Shown piece after piece: positions 16,952 to 29,962 of a DNA stretch of 64,000 bases. This stretch comes from Paraglaciecola sp. 20A4 (GTDB lineage Bacteria > Pseudomonadota > Gammaproteobacteria > Enterobacterales > Alteromonadaceae). The translations under genes and the position numbers were made by a program. The notes under the pieces are model-generated. The model was not told the origin of the DNA. It worked only from the letters and a program-made list of their open reading frames with translations, and made no database searches. Within the stretch, counting starts at the first letter, position 1, and each line of letters opens with the position of its first letter. Location: positions 19,204 through 83,203 of the forward strand of contig NZ_WTPY01000022.1 in assembly GCF_011378905.1 (NCBI RefSeq), read 5' to 3'.

Positions 16952-18049
16952 ATGGTATTTTTTGTAATGAAGTGGCAAGCTTTATTTGACACCCGTGAAC
17001 GTATGTTTTGGACCCTCCATACACTTGGTTGGGGTGGGTTTGCGGTGATCTATTATATTGGCTCATTTTTGCATGATATGCGCAGTGTTTGGCTGTTCGT
17101 TATCATTTTAAATGCCTATGCTGGTTGGCTACTGACGATACCTTTGCGTTATATATATGCCCGTGCGATGAAGCTAAGCCCGATGAAAATGCTTATGATC
17201 GTGGTGGCGAGTGTTTATATTGTGGCTTTGCTATGGGCGTTGGTCAAAAACGTTAACTACTGGGAGATATACAAAAAAGGCTATCGCCCTGAAGAATGGT
17301 ATATGTATTTTACCAATACGGTGAATTCATTAATCATGATTGGCTGCTGGACCGGATTATATTTCGGCATTAAAAATTATCAAATGTTGCTTAAGGAAAA
17401 ACAAAATAGTTTGCGTGCTACAACTATGGCGCATCAAGCCCATATAAAAATGCTGCGTTACCAGTTAAACCCGCACTTTTTGTTTAATACCTTAAACGCT
17501 ATATCGACGCTTATTTTAATGAAAGAAAATAAAACCGCAGAAGATATGGTCAGTCGGTTAAGTGACTTTTTGCGCTATTCTCTGGACAAAGATCCCATTA
17601 AAAAAGTCCCGCTTAGGCAAGAAATAGAAGCGCTTAAGCTCTATTTAGAAATCGAAAAAGTACGTTTTGAAGACCGGTTAACAATTATTTGGGATATTCA
17701 ACCCAATGCTAACGACGCGTTAGTTCCTAGTTTAATACTTCAACCGCTGATTGAAAATGCCATTAAGTACGCTATTTCTAAATTAGAAGATGGCGGATGC
17801 ATTGCGGTATCAGCTAAAGTATTCGGCCGAGATATGATGCTTGAGGTGACCGATAACGGCCCTGGGGCAGATTTAGATAACGGCCAAATGTACCGCGCTA
17901 ATGGTGTCGGTTTACAAAATATTCAGGAACGTTTGGCGTCTTTATACAAAAATGATTTCTCGTTTAGTATTTCTAATAGTCAACCTTCTGGTATAAAAGT
18001 ATGTATTCGTATTCCATTTGAGACTAAAGAAGCCCTGCATGAAGATTAA
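16952..18049 (+). CDS. LytS/AlgZ-type sensor histidine kinase
   Basis: A 365-residue membrane histidine kinase. Four hydrophobic segments occupy about residues 25-140, without the long 5TM-LYT domain of LytS. The His_kinase region follows with Q-L-N-P-H-F-L-F-N-T-L-N (phosphorylated His175), and the ATPase has P-L-I-E-N-A-I-K-Y and D-N-G-P-G-A. The signal sensed is unknown. Its end overlaps the response regulator gene by 11 bases, so both form one operon and a cognate pair. Confidence 0.92.
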   Translation: MVFFVMKWQALFDTRERMFWTLHTLGWGGFAVIYYIGSFLHDMRSVWLFVIILNAYAGWLLTIPLRYIYARAMKLSPMKMLMIVVASVYIVALLWALVKNVNYWEIYKKGYRPEEWYMYFTNTVNSLIMIGCWTGLYFGIKNYQMLLKEKQNSLRATTMAHQAHIKMLRYQLNPHFLFNTLNAISTLILMKENKTAEDMVSRLSDFLRYSLDKDPIKKVPLRQEIEALKLYLEIEKVRFEDRLTIIWDIQPNANDALVPSLILQPLIENAIKYAISKLEDGGCIAVSAKVFGRDMMLEVTDNGPGADLDNGQMYRANGVGLQNIQERLASLYKNDFSFSISNSQPSGIKVCIRIPFETKEALHED

Positions 18050-18857
18050 CACTGTCATAATTGATGATGAACCCTTGGCCCGAAAGGGGCTTGCGATTCG
18101 CCTAGCTGAATTTAAAGAGCTAAATGTGGTTGCCCAATGTAAGAATGGTTTGGAGGCTGTCACCTTAATTCCTCAATTGCGACCCGATTTGATTTTCTTG
18201 GATATTCAAATGCCGGGTTTAAATGGGTTTCAGGTGATTAATAAGCTAAGGGAATTAAACCAACCTGTCCCTATGGTCATCTTTGTTACGGCATACGACA
18301 CTTATGCGATTAAAGCCTTTGATGCACACGCGCTTGACTATGTATTAAAGCCTGTTGATGAGCGTCGATTGCGCGTCGCTGTGGACAAAGTGATTAACCA
18401 TGTAACGTTACACAGCGAGTCTGATCATAAACAAACACTTGCGCAGTTGGTTGCTGATTTTACGGGTGATGATTGCGAAGATATATTACGCCGCTTAGCG
18501 ATAGGCGAAGAAATCAGCACAACCCAATACGATGATGTATTAGCCATTAAAGACGGAACCGAAGTGACGAGAGTGGAGTTGGCTGAAATACAGTGGATAG
18601 ATGCCGCTGGAGATTACATGTGCGTGCATGCATTAGAGCAAACTCATATTATGCGTCGCACAATGAAAGAGCTTGAAGAAGAATTAGACCCCAGATTATT
18701 TGTACGTATTCACCGTTCAGCCATTGTGAATATTAAGTTTGTGCAGAAACTTGTTAGTCATATCAGTGGCGAGTATCACCTGATCCTGACCAACGGTACC
18801 GAGCTAAAAGTAAGCAGAAGCCATCGAGATAATGTCAAAGCTATGATTAATGGCTAA
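18039..18857 (+). CDS. LytTR-family response regulator (LytR/AlgR type)
   Basis: A 272-residue response regulator with an N-terminal receiver domain (acidic pocket I-I-D-D-E-P, phosphoacceptor Asp55 in I-F-L-D-I-Q-M-P-G, later V-L-K-P) and a C-terminal LytTR DNA-binding domain (about 165-270) with R-R-T-M-K-E-L-E and F-V-R-I-H-R-S-A-I-V-N. The start is the ATG inside the kinase gene at 18039; an in-frame ATG at 18018 only adds residues translated over the kinase end. It should act with the overlapping kinase gene; its target genes are not evident here. Confidence 0.92.
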   Translation: MKINTVIIDDEPLARKGLAIRLAEFKELNVVAQCKNGLEAVTLIPQLRPDLIFLDIQMPGLNGFQVINKLRELNQPVPMVIFVTAYDTYAIKAFDAHALDYVLKPVDERRLRVAVDKVINHVTLHSESDHKQTLAQLVADFTGDDCEDILRRLAIGEEISTTQYDDVLAIKDGTEVTRVELAEIQWIDAAGDYMCVHALEQTHIMRRTMKELEEELDPRLFVRIHRSAIVNIKFVQKLVSHISGEYHLILTNGTELKVSRSHRDNVKAMING

Positions 18858-18973
18858 CGATGTTTTTTACCAATGCAAATAAAATTAACGATTTACCCTT
18901 TTTGGCGCGTGATATTTTAATAGCCAGTTAAAGCCGCTTACTGGGTTTTATGGTGAACGTTAGCGAGATCATA

Positions 18974-19816
18974 ATGAAAAAATACCTACTGCTGTTTTGC
19001 GCTCTAAGCTTATTTATCACGGGGTGCAGCTCCAAATTTGCTTATAACAATATTGATTGGTTGATGTATTGGTATATCGATGATTATGTCGAGCTAGATA
19101 AAACGCAAAAAAAATTACTTGATGGCCACGTATCCCAGTGGATGAAATGGCATCGCGAAGACGAATTAACCGAATATCAAGCGCAGCTTGAGCAGATTAA
19201 GTTACAGATATCTCAGAACAATGTTAGCGCTCAACAATGGGAACAACATTTCAATAATGCAAAACAGCACTGGGTACGTTTTCGCGATCACATTAGTCCT
19301 GAATTAGTGCGACTTGCACCAAGTTTAAGTGATGAACAAGTTAATGCCTTGTTTGCTGAGTTGGATAAGGAAAATCAAAAGCGAATCGAAGAGCGACAGG
19401 ATAGCAACGTTGAAAAACGCTTAAAAAAGAATATTAAAAATACCCAAGAAAACGCTCGGGAATTTATAGGTAAGCTAAGCGTTGAGCAAAAAAATATCAT
19501 TATGAATTTTGCTGAGGATTTTCAAAGCAGCTTCGATTTATGGATGGCGTACCGCCAGCGCATACAAAGTGCGGCGCATGATATGTTACTTAATGAGCGC
19601 AAAGAAGCCCACTTCAAACAAAGTTTTTTGACCTTGCTATCACAGCCAGAGACCTATCAAGATGAAAAACTAGCGCAAATATCGACCCACAATAATCAGG
19701 TTTACGCATCTATGCTAGCAGCGTTATCAACGTCGTTAACCCCTAAGCAGCAGCGTAAAGCCATGAAAGAATTGCAAGATATCATCGATGATATTACGGA
19801 TTTGCAAGAAGACTAA
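18974..19816 (+). CDS. DUF6279-type lipoprotein
   Basis: A lipoprotein of about 280 residues. The signal peptide M-K-K-Y-L-L-L-F-C-A-L-S-L-F-I-T-G-C ends in a lipobox with the lipidated Cys, and the mature protein begins S-S-K-F-A-Y-N-N-I-D-W-L, the start seen in DUF6279 proteins. The rest is helical, charged and rich in Gln, Glu and Lys. The residue after the Cys is Ser, so outer-membrane sorting is expected. The function is unknown. The ATG at 18974 gives the signal peptide; the one at 18950 would bury it. It lies about 115 bases after the response regulator, possibly in the same transcript. Confidence 0.82.
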   Translation: MKKYLLLFCALSLFITGCSSKFAYNNIDWLMYWYIDDYVELDKTQKKLLDGHVSQWMKWHREDELTEYQAQLEQIKLQISQNNVSAQQWEQHFNNAKQHWVRFRDHISPELVRLAPSLSDEQVNALFAELDKENQKRIEERQDSNVEKRLKKNIKNTQENAREFIGKLSVEQKNIIMNFAEDFQSSFDLWMAYRQRIQSAAHDMLLNERKEAHFKQSFLTLLSQPETYQDEKLAQISTHNNQVYASMLAALSTSLTPKQQRKAMKELQDIIDDITDLQED

Positions 19817-20129
19817 AAGCAAATCCACGCCCTATAGGCATTGCTAGGGTTTATAGACAGTCGTTAATATTCGCTGAGTTGTCGGACAGGGGGTGTTTTA
19901 AGTAACCGTTTCGATTTACGGGCACCTATCTTCACCAGTTTAAGGCTATGCTGTTCCCGGTAATAAGGTTGCTAGCGCATTTCTTTATGAACAGGGTAGA
20001 CCTGCTGGTTTACATTGGACACAAAATGATGCGAAAAGTAGACGTTATCAGGCCGCACTCAATATCGTATAAAATAAAACTAAGTGTATTGAGTACAACG
20101 CCTGCTAAACGAGCCGTTTTTAATTGTGC
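19817..20129. other. Intergenic region between convergent lipoprotein and roxA genes
   Basis: No supported gene. A 61-codon frame at 19948-20133 has no recognisable content. Two weak hairpins are present: CCCTA/TAGGG at 19830-19849 just after the lipoprotein gene, and ACTCAATA/TATTGAGT at 20057-20094. Either may help end transcription. Confidence 0.4.
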
Positions 20130-21302
20130 TTAAAAGTCGGTTTCTTCTTGCGGTAACCATGCCCCGGCGTTAACGAGTTCACACATAAGCTGTACCCAAA
20201 AATCCTCAAGGGATAAAGAAGTAAGATTATTATTGGTCAAGTCGTATTGCCAGGAAGGGGACGATAACATACCGCAAACAGCGTCGACGTAGTTTACTGG
20301 GGCGAAATAGGCTTGGCCTTCAATAAAAAATTCTAATGGTTCGCTGGTATATTCTTTGGCTAAATATATTGGTCGAATACCAGGTTGGCGTTCAAATAGG
20401 GCTCCCTGCTCAAATAATTCGGCTATCTCTTTTAGTGAATAATCTGGATTATGCTGTGGGTCGTAGCCTTGATTTAATTGGGTATCGCTAAAGTGACAAC
20501 TTAACCACCGCTCGAATTGCTCAGAGTCGATTACGTCGTGCAGCATTGCTCTGAAGCTGTTTATTTCTGTTGACGCTAATTCACTCGGGTTTTTTCGGGG
20601 CGTTAGGCCTTGGTCTTGATAACGTTTTTTAAATAGTCCTAAGTCAAGACTGTAATCTGCCAAAGAAGACAGTAAATCCTGCTGGGATGGGGCTCTAAAG
20701 CCCACTGAGTAATTCATACAATCTTCTAGCGCCACACCGTTATGAGGACAACCTGCGGGAATATAAATCATATCTCCGCACTGCAACACCTCGTCTATCA
20801 CGGGCTCGAAGTCACTAATTTGGCTTAGATCTGGATGGGGAAGGTAAGGGGTAAATTCGCCTTTTTCCCCTACTTGCCAACGTCGGCTACCTTTGCCTTG
20901 AATGATAAACACGTCGTATTGATCAAGATGAGGACCCACACCTGCACCTTCGTTCGAAAAACTAACCATCAAGTCATCTAAACGCCAGTAGGGAATAAAG
21001 TCAAACATCCGAATAAGCGTATCAGCTTCACTGATATGCTGGTCTACGCTTTGAACCAACAGGCTCCATTTACCTTGGCATACACTTTCAAAGTCGTCTA
21101 TAGGGCCGTGTGTAACCTGCCAAGCAGGTGGGTTGAGGGAAACAACGCGTGAATCAATTCTCGGATCTTGTGCTAACCCAGCCAGTTCGTGCTCGTCTAA
21201 CGGATTGATAAAGTCTGCAAAAGCATGTTTAAAAACACCTGGGCGTTTTTGCCAATAAGATGCGAGAAAAGTGTGGGGATCAAAATTATCAAATATATAC
21301 AT
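20130..21302 (-). CDS. roxA: Ribosomal protein uL16 arginine hydroxylase RoxA (YcfD)
   Basis: A 390-residue JmjC-type 2-oxoglutarate and Fe(II)-dependent oxygenase that hydroxylates an Arg of 50S ribosomal protein L16. Signatures: S-Y-W-Q-K-R-P near the N-terminus, the metal site P-H-L-D-Q-Y-D (His and Asp) with the distal His in C-P-H-N-G-V-A-L, and K-G-S-R-R-W-Q-V-G after the first metal pair. Length and the C-terminal winged-helix-like part agree with YcfD. In E. coli this gene lies beside phoQP and purB; here it is beside a nucleotide cyclase gene and then purB, so the neighbourhood is conserved in part. Confidence 0.93.
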   Translation of the reverse strand: MYIFDNFDPHTFLASYWQKRPGVFKHAFADFINPLDEHELAGLAQDPRIDSRVVSLNPPAWQVTHGPIDDFESVCQGKWSLLVQSVDQHISEADTLIRMFDFIPYWRLDDLMVSFSNEGAGVGPHLDQYDVFIIQGKGSRRWQVGEKGEFTPYLPHPDLSQISDFEPVIDEVLQCGDMIYIPAGCPHNGVALEDCMNYSVGFRAPSQQDLLSSLADYSLDLGLFKKRYQDQGLTPRKNPSELASTEINSFRAMLHDVIDSEQFERWLSCHFSDTQLNQGYDPQHNPDYSLKEIAELFEQGALFERQPGIRPIYLAKEYTSEPLEFFIEGQAYFAPVNYVDAVCGMLSSPSWQYDLTNNNLTSLSLEDFWVQLMCELVNAGAWLPQEETDF

Positions 21303-21372
21303 CGTCGATACAGCCCTTTTGCTGAAAATGGTTACTTTTGTTTTTGCATTGGCAAAGCTATTTTGGATGGGA

Positions 21373-22596
21373 TCACAGCTTCTGGCCGATCAACCAATAG
21401 GTGCGCGTTTGACCTAATCCCTTTACCGGGATTTCACCCCGAGGACTGAAATGAAATTTATTTTTTGCCATCTCGTAAGTAAATTGACTCACTTGAATGT
21501 GCTTGCTAATACTATGACTTTCCATACGTGCGGCAAGGGTAACAGCTTCACCCCATAAATCGTAACAGAATTTAGTTTGGCCAATAACACCAGCAATCAC
21601 TTCCCCTGAACCAATACCAATCCGTAATCCGGAGTTCAATTGGTACTTTGTTTTGAGCAAATCAAATGCTTCACGGGCAGCCAATGCAAACTCGCAGCAC
21701 TGAATTGCATGACATCGACTTTCAGCAGGGATCCCAGCGGCCGCCATGTAGCCGTCCCCAATGGTCTTAATTTTTTCTAAACCATGTATTTTGGTGAGTT
21801 TGTCGAATTGACTGAATATATCATCTAGCATATCCACCAAAGCTTCCGGTGTCAGTGATTTTGCCAACTGCGTAAAATTTTCTAAATCAAGAAAGCAAAT
21901 CGAAGCCTGTTCGTAATGATCAGCAATTTTACCCTGATGTTGCTTTAAGCGATGAGCGATAGCAGCTGGCAATATATTTAATAATAATCGTTCTGAACGT
22001 TGTTGCGCACTGACCAATTTGTTTTGGGTTCGATTGACATTTCTGCCTACATGAAAGCTAGTTAACGCACAAGATAACGTGAGAAAGACGGCACTAGAAA
22101 GACTCGCTATCTGATGATATTCAGATAGGTTTTGAGGATTAATAACTAGAATAAAATAAGCTTCAATGGCCAGAAATACGCCAACATGGCAGTTGAGGCA
22201 GATCCACATAGTTGCGCCTTTAGCGCCAAAGATGAATGGGCAAACAAAGATCCCAAGCAGCAAGTAGTAATGTACATTGAGGTTCGCTTGCCATATAAAA
22301 CTGGACCAAAAAATATAGCTGATAAAAATAAATATTAGCGTAAATTTAGCTAACCGCTGATATTGCGCCCAATTGAATAATGGCACGAGCATTAAGAGAA
22401 CACAGTGGCAAAGTAACAAGCTGATTTTTGATAAGCCGCCAAAATTCCAATAGTAGATTGCGGTGGGCACTTGCAGCAAAAGCACAAAGATGATCATCAA
22501 GCTTAAAATATTGCTTATACGCGTGGGATTAATGTCGTTGGTGGCTGAAGGGGAAATTCCACACCAAATCCATATGTGCAATAAACGAGTGACCAT
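21373..22596 (-). CDS. Membrane-bound class III adenylate/guanylate cyclase
   Basis: A 407-residue protein with about six hydrophobic segments (residues 28-185), a linker helix and a class III cyclase domain (about 225-400). Metal-binding Asp237 (C-F-L-D-L-E-N-F-T) and Asp281 (I-G-D-G-Y-M), and the base-reading Lys277, are present. The motif usually ending V-N-x-A-x-R reads V-T-L-A-A-R (352-357): the transition-state Asn is Thr353, while Arg357 is kept. Activity is therefore likely but not certain, and ATP versus GTP cannot be settled. It sits between roxA and purB, the place held by phoPQ in E. coli. Confidence 0.85.
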   Translation of the reverse strand: MVTRLLHIWIWCGISPSATNDINPTRISNILSLMIIFVLLLQVPTAIYYWNFGGLSKISLLLCHCVLLMLVPLFNWAQYQRLAKFTLIFIFISYIFWSSFIWQANLNVHYYLLLGIFVCPFIFGAKGATMWICLNCHVGVFLAIEAYFILVINPQNLSEYHQIASLSSAVFLTLSCALTSFHVGRNVNRTQNKLVSAQQRSERLLLNILPAAIAHRLKQHQGKIADHYEQASICFLDLENFTQLAKSLTPEALVDMLDDIFSQFDKLTKIHGLEKIKTIGDGYMAAAGIPAESRCHAIQCCEFALAAREAFDLLKTKYQLNSGLRIGIGSGEVIAGVIGQTKFCYDLWGEAVTLAARMESHSISKHIQVSQFTYEMAKNKFHFSPRGEIPVKGLGQTRTYWLIGQKL

Positions 22597-22731
22597 GAGG
22601 TCTTCCTGTTGACCGTAGGTTAATTAGTATAGGTCAAAAAATGGATATAAATTTACTCTAACAAAAGACGAGTAAGTAAAAAGATAAAAAGCCTGAGGGA
22701 CAGTGGTGAATAAAGTGAGATTAGTTATGTC

Positions 22732-22767
22732 GCATATAACCGTAAAAGGGTGCTTACGGTTATATGC
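22732..22767. terminator. Perfect 14-bp stem between purB and the cyclase gene
   Basis: GCATATAACCGTAA (22732-22745) and TTACGGTTATATGC (22754-22767) pair perfectly around an 8-base loop. It lies 50 bases after the purB stop on the minus strand. There is no T-run, so it may be a processing or stability hairpin rather than an intrinsic terminator. Confidence 0.5.
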
Positions 22768-22816
22768 AATACTGATGATTCAGGTATCGTCAGTTAATAG
22801 CTTATCGAGTAAATGC

Positions 22817-24856
<2,040 letters not shown>

Positions 24857-24857
<1 letters not shown>

Positions 24858-25990
24858 TAACGAATATAGCTCTCTATTATTCCGCCACCTAAACAGACTT
24901 CATCAGCGTAAAATACGGCTGACTGCCCTGGCGTGACCGCTTTTTGCGGTTCATCAAATATGACAGTAACGCTACCATCAGCTTTAGGGGTAACTGTACA
25001 AGGGATATCATGTTGGCGATAACGGGTTTTTACGCTGCATTTTAGAGCTGATAAAGGGCCTTCTCTATCTACCCAATGCAGCTGATTCGCCACGAGTCCG
25101 TTAGAATAGAGGCGAGGGTGATTTGCCCCTTGTCCTACTATCAACACATTACGCTGCATATCTTTATCAACAACGTACCATGGCTCTTCGCCGAATTCCT
25201 TTAGTCCGCCAATCATTAAACCTTTTCGCTGACCTAAAGTATGGTACATCAGCCCTTGGTGTTGACCAATCTCTTGACCTTCAGGTGTTTCGATAACACC
25301 TGGTTGTGCGGGCAAGTACTGAGATAAGAAATCCGTGAATTTCCGTTCACCGATAAAGCATATACCGGTGCTGTCTTTTTTATCGTGGGTAATTAAACCT
25401 TGTTCTTGAGCAATTTCTCGCACGTGAGGTTTTTCAATATCGCCAATGGGGAATAACGTTTGCGCGACGTGTTGCTCACCTAAAGTATATAAGAAGTAGC
25501 TTTGATCTTTGTTATCGTCCATGCCACGTAACATCTGCCAATGGCCATTGACTTTACGGCGACGTACGTAATGCCCTGTAGCAATATAATCTGCCTCAAG
25601 TTCTTCTGCAGCAAACTCAAGAAATGCTTTAAATTTAATTTCTTTATTGCACATAATATCAGGATTAGGCGTACGCCCAGATTTGTATTCCTTTAAGAAA
25701 TATTCGAATACGTTATCCCAATATTCAGCAGCGAAATTAATTTGGTGTAATTCAATACCGAGTTTATCTGCTACTGCTTGTGCGTCTCTTAAATCATCTG
25801 CGGCTGCGCAATATTCGTCATTATCGTCCTCTTCCCAATTCTTCATAAACAGGCCTTCAACTTGATAGCCTTGTTGCAGCAAAATATAGGCTGAAACGGA
25901 AGAATCGACACCACCCGACATACCAACAATGACCTTTTTTTGGTTATTGTTGGCTAACTCGGTGGCACTAAGAGTGTGGGTATAAGGCAT
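24857..25990 (-). CDS. mnmA: tRNA-specific 2-thiouridylase MnmA
   Basis: Sulfur transferase that makes 2-thiouridine at position 34 of Lys, Glu and Gln tRNAs. The PP-loop G-M-S-G-G-V-D-S-S lies near the N-terminus, and the two catalytic Cys are in N-P-D-I-M-C-N-K and G-I-C-F-I-G-E-R-K. The C-terminal beta-barrel ends with [15 protein letters not shown]. An in-frame start exists at 26035, but the ATG at 25990 gives the expected N-terminus and about 377 residues. First gene of the mnmA-hflD-purB operon. Confidence 0.96.
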
Positions 25991-26102
25991 GATAAATAAC
26001 AAAGTCTCAATAAAAATGGTGGCGAATTCTAGCAAATAACAGACATAAGGTCATCCGGATTCTGCACGTAAAATGTCACAATATGTTGAGTGACCCCGGA
26101 TA

Positions 26103-26681
26103 CTAATTTAATTCTACATAGTGTCCGTTTTGAATACCATCTAAGGTCCAGTTGCCTACTCGATACCGTATCAATCTTAGGGTTGGAAACCCTATATGGG
26201 CGGTCATTCGCCTGACTTGCCTATTTTTGCCTTCACTGATGGTGATTGATAACCAACATGTTGGGATTGATTGACGAAAACGAACGGGGGGATTACGCGG
26301 CCAAACAACGGGTTCATCTATTAACTCGACCTTAGCCGGACGAGTCACGCCATCTTTTAGTTTTACACCATCACGTAAAGCTTGTAGGTCTTCGTCAGAA
26401 GGATTTCCTTCGACTTGAACCCAATAGGTTTTGCTAGTTTTCTTTTTCGGATCCGTCAACTGATTTTGTAACTTGCCATCGTTGGTTAATATCAACAGCC
26501 CTTCGCTATCTTTGTCTAAACGACCGGCTGCATATATATTGGCAATTGGAATATAATCTTTCAGAGTTTGACGGCCTGCTTCATCAGTAAATTGAGTGAG
26601 GACATTAAATGGCTTGTTAAACAGTACGATTTTTGTACGACCAGATGTGGCTTTTGGCTTTTTATATTGATTAATGTTCAT
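26103..26681 (-). CDS. rluE: 23S rRNA pseudouridine synthase RluE
   Basis: A 192-residue RsuA-type pseudouridine synthase without the S4 domain, corresponding to RluE, which modifies U2457 of 23S rRNA. It has N-K-P-F-N-V-L-T-Q-F, the active-site motif A-G-R-L-D-K-D-S-E-G-L-L-I-L with the catalytic Asp, and G-K-N-R-Q-V-R-R-M-T. It lies upstream of mnmA on the same strand and opposite to the isocitrate dehydrogenase gene, as in many gammaproteobacteria. The nudJ gene that separates rluE and mnmA in E. coli is missing. Confidence 0.95.
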   Translation of the reverse strand: MNINQYKKPKATSGRTKIVLFNKPFNVLTQFTDEAGRQTLKDYIPIANIYAAGRLDKDSEGLLILTNDGKLQNQLTDPKKKTSKTYWVQVEGNPSDEDLQALRDGVKLKDGVTRPAKVELIDEPVVWPRNPPVRFRQSIPTCWLSITISEGKNRQVRRMTAHIGFPTLRLIRYRVGNWTLDGIQNGHYVELN

Positions 26682-26775
26682 TTCTTGTAACTTATTATGA
26701 ATAAAATAGCTGAGTTATTTTGCACTCTGCGGCGAATTGTTTATTATCTTCCAGCGAATTTTTCATTGTAACTTT

Positions 26776-26791
26776 ATCCTGATGTCAGGAT
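26776..26791. promoter_or_regulatory. Operator-like palindrome between rluE and icd
   Basis: ATCCTGA-tg-TCAGGAT is a 16-base inverted repeat, and CCTGAT recurs at about 26806. It lies in the divergent promoter region, about 120 bases before icd. The binding protein is unknown. Confidence 0.35.
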
Positions 26792-26873
26792 CGGATGTGT
26801 TAATTCCTGATAAATTTACTAAATGACGGGTATTTCGCGGCAGTTTTTGCGCTTATTTATCAGTCTACACTAA

Positions 26874-29141
<2,268 letters not shown>

Positions 29142-29160
29142 TAAATTTTAATTAGGCATA

Positions 29161-29190
29161 AAAAAGCAGACCCTCGGGTCTGCTTTTTTT
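29161..29190. terminator. Bidirectional intrinsic terminator between icd and cspD
   Basis: GCAGACC and GGTCTGC pair around a 4-base loop, with A's before and seven T's after. It serves both convergent genes. Confidence 0.9.
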
Positions 29191-29201
29191 ATGACCAATC
29201 G

Positions 29202-29420
29202 TTACTGTTCGGGCTCACCGTTGAAATCAATGTTTTCAGCATGTAGTCCTTTCGGTCCTTGCTGTACATCATACTTCACTTCTTGCCCTGCTTTTAAGGA
29301 GCGATATCCTTCCATTTGAATGGTTGAGTAATGCGCAAAAATGTCATCACCACCGTCCTCTGGAACAATAAAACCAAACCCTTTCGCATTGTTAAACCAT
29401 TTTACTTTGCCAACAGCCAT
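29202..29420 (-). CDS. cspD: Cold-shock-domain protein, CspD type
   Basis: A 72-residue single-domain nucleic-acid-binding protein. It shows M-A-V-G-K-V-K-W-F-N-N-A-K-G-F-G-F-I with both RNP motifs (K-G-F-G-F-I; D-I-F-A-H-Y) and the CspD-type continuation Y-R-S-L-K-A-G-Q-E-V. An in-frame start at 29468 adds 16 residues with no resemblance to the family, so I chose the ATG at 29420. Its place opposite clpS-clpA is the conserved position of cspD, whose E. coli product inhibits replication in stationary phase. Confidence 0.92.
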   Translation of the reverse strand: MAVGKVKWFNNAKGFGFIVPEDGGDDIFAHYSTIQMEGYRSLKAGQEVKYDVQQGPKGLHAENIDFNGEPEQ

Positions 29421-29621
29421 ACTTCTGCTTCCTTTTAATCCCTTGAACTGACGCATATTTATCCCCACAATGAAGTATGGGGAAGGCGAAAATGTTAAAA
29501 TAACAATCGTCGCACTAGAAAATGTAGATTTTTTAACCTGTTTTTGTCAAGGATAAATTGATAAATAAGTAAATGTTAATAAAACTGCAAAATTTGCACT
29601 AAGGGCACTATTCTTCTTATT

Positions 29622-29942
29622 ATGAGCAAAGACAACACTATTAATATTGAGCGCGAAAAGCAGCTAGATACGGTTAAGCAGAAATTAGCACCGCCACCCA
29701 TGTATAAAGTTTTGCTGAATAACGATGATTACACGCCGATGGATTTCGTGATTGAAGTATTGGTTAGGTTTTTCAACTTGGACTCAGAAAAAGCCCATCA
29801 AATTATGTTGACTGTGCATTATCGTGGTCGAGCCGTTTGTGGTGTATATACCGCCGAGATAGCTGAGACTAAAGTTATGCAAGTCACCCAGTATGCCAAG
29901 AAGCATCAGCATCCGTTGATGTGTACTATGGAACAGGTTTAG
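29622..29942 (+). CDS. clpS: ClpAP adaptor ClpS
   Basis: A 106-residue adaptor that delivers N-degron proteins to ClpAP. The core [16 protein letters not shown] contains the Asn-Asp residues that bind the N-terminal amino group of substrates, and [10 protein letters not shown] contains the His of the pocket. It lies 20 bases ahead of clpA on the same strand. There is no strong ribosome binding site close to the ATG. Both aminoacyl-transferases that create its N-degrons (aat, bpt) are encoded a few kilobases away. Confidence 0.96.
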   Translation: MSKDNTINIEREKQLDTVKQKLAPPPMYKVLLNNDDYTPMDFVIEVLVRFFNLDSEKAHQIMLTVHYRGRAVCGVYTAEIAETKVMQVTQYAKKHQHPLMCTMEQV

Positions 29943-29962
29943 CGCAGTAAGAGGGTCTAAAA

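Noticed and set aside
19948..20133. A 61-codon frame after the lipoprotein gene
   Set aside because: No recognisable protein content, and it overlaps the end of roxA on the other strand.
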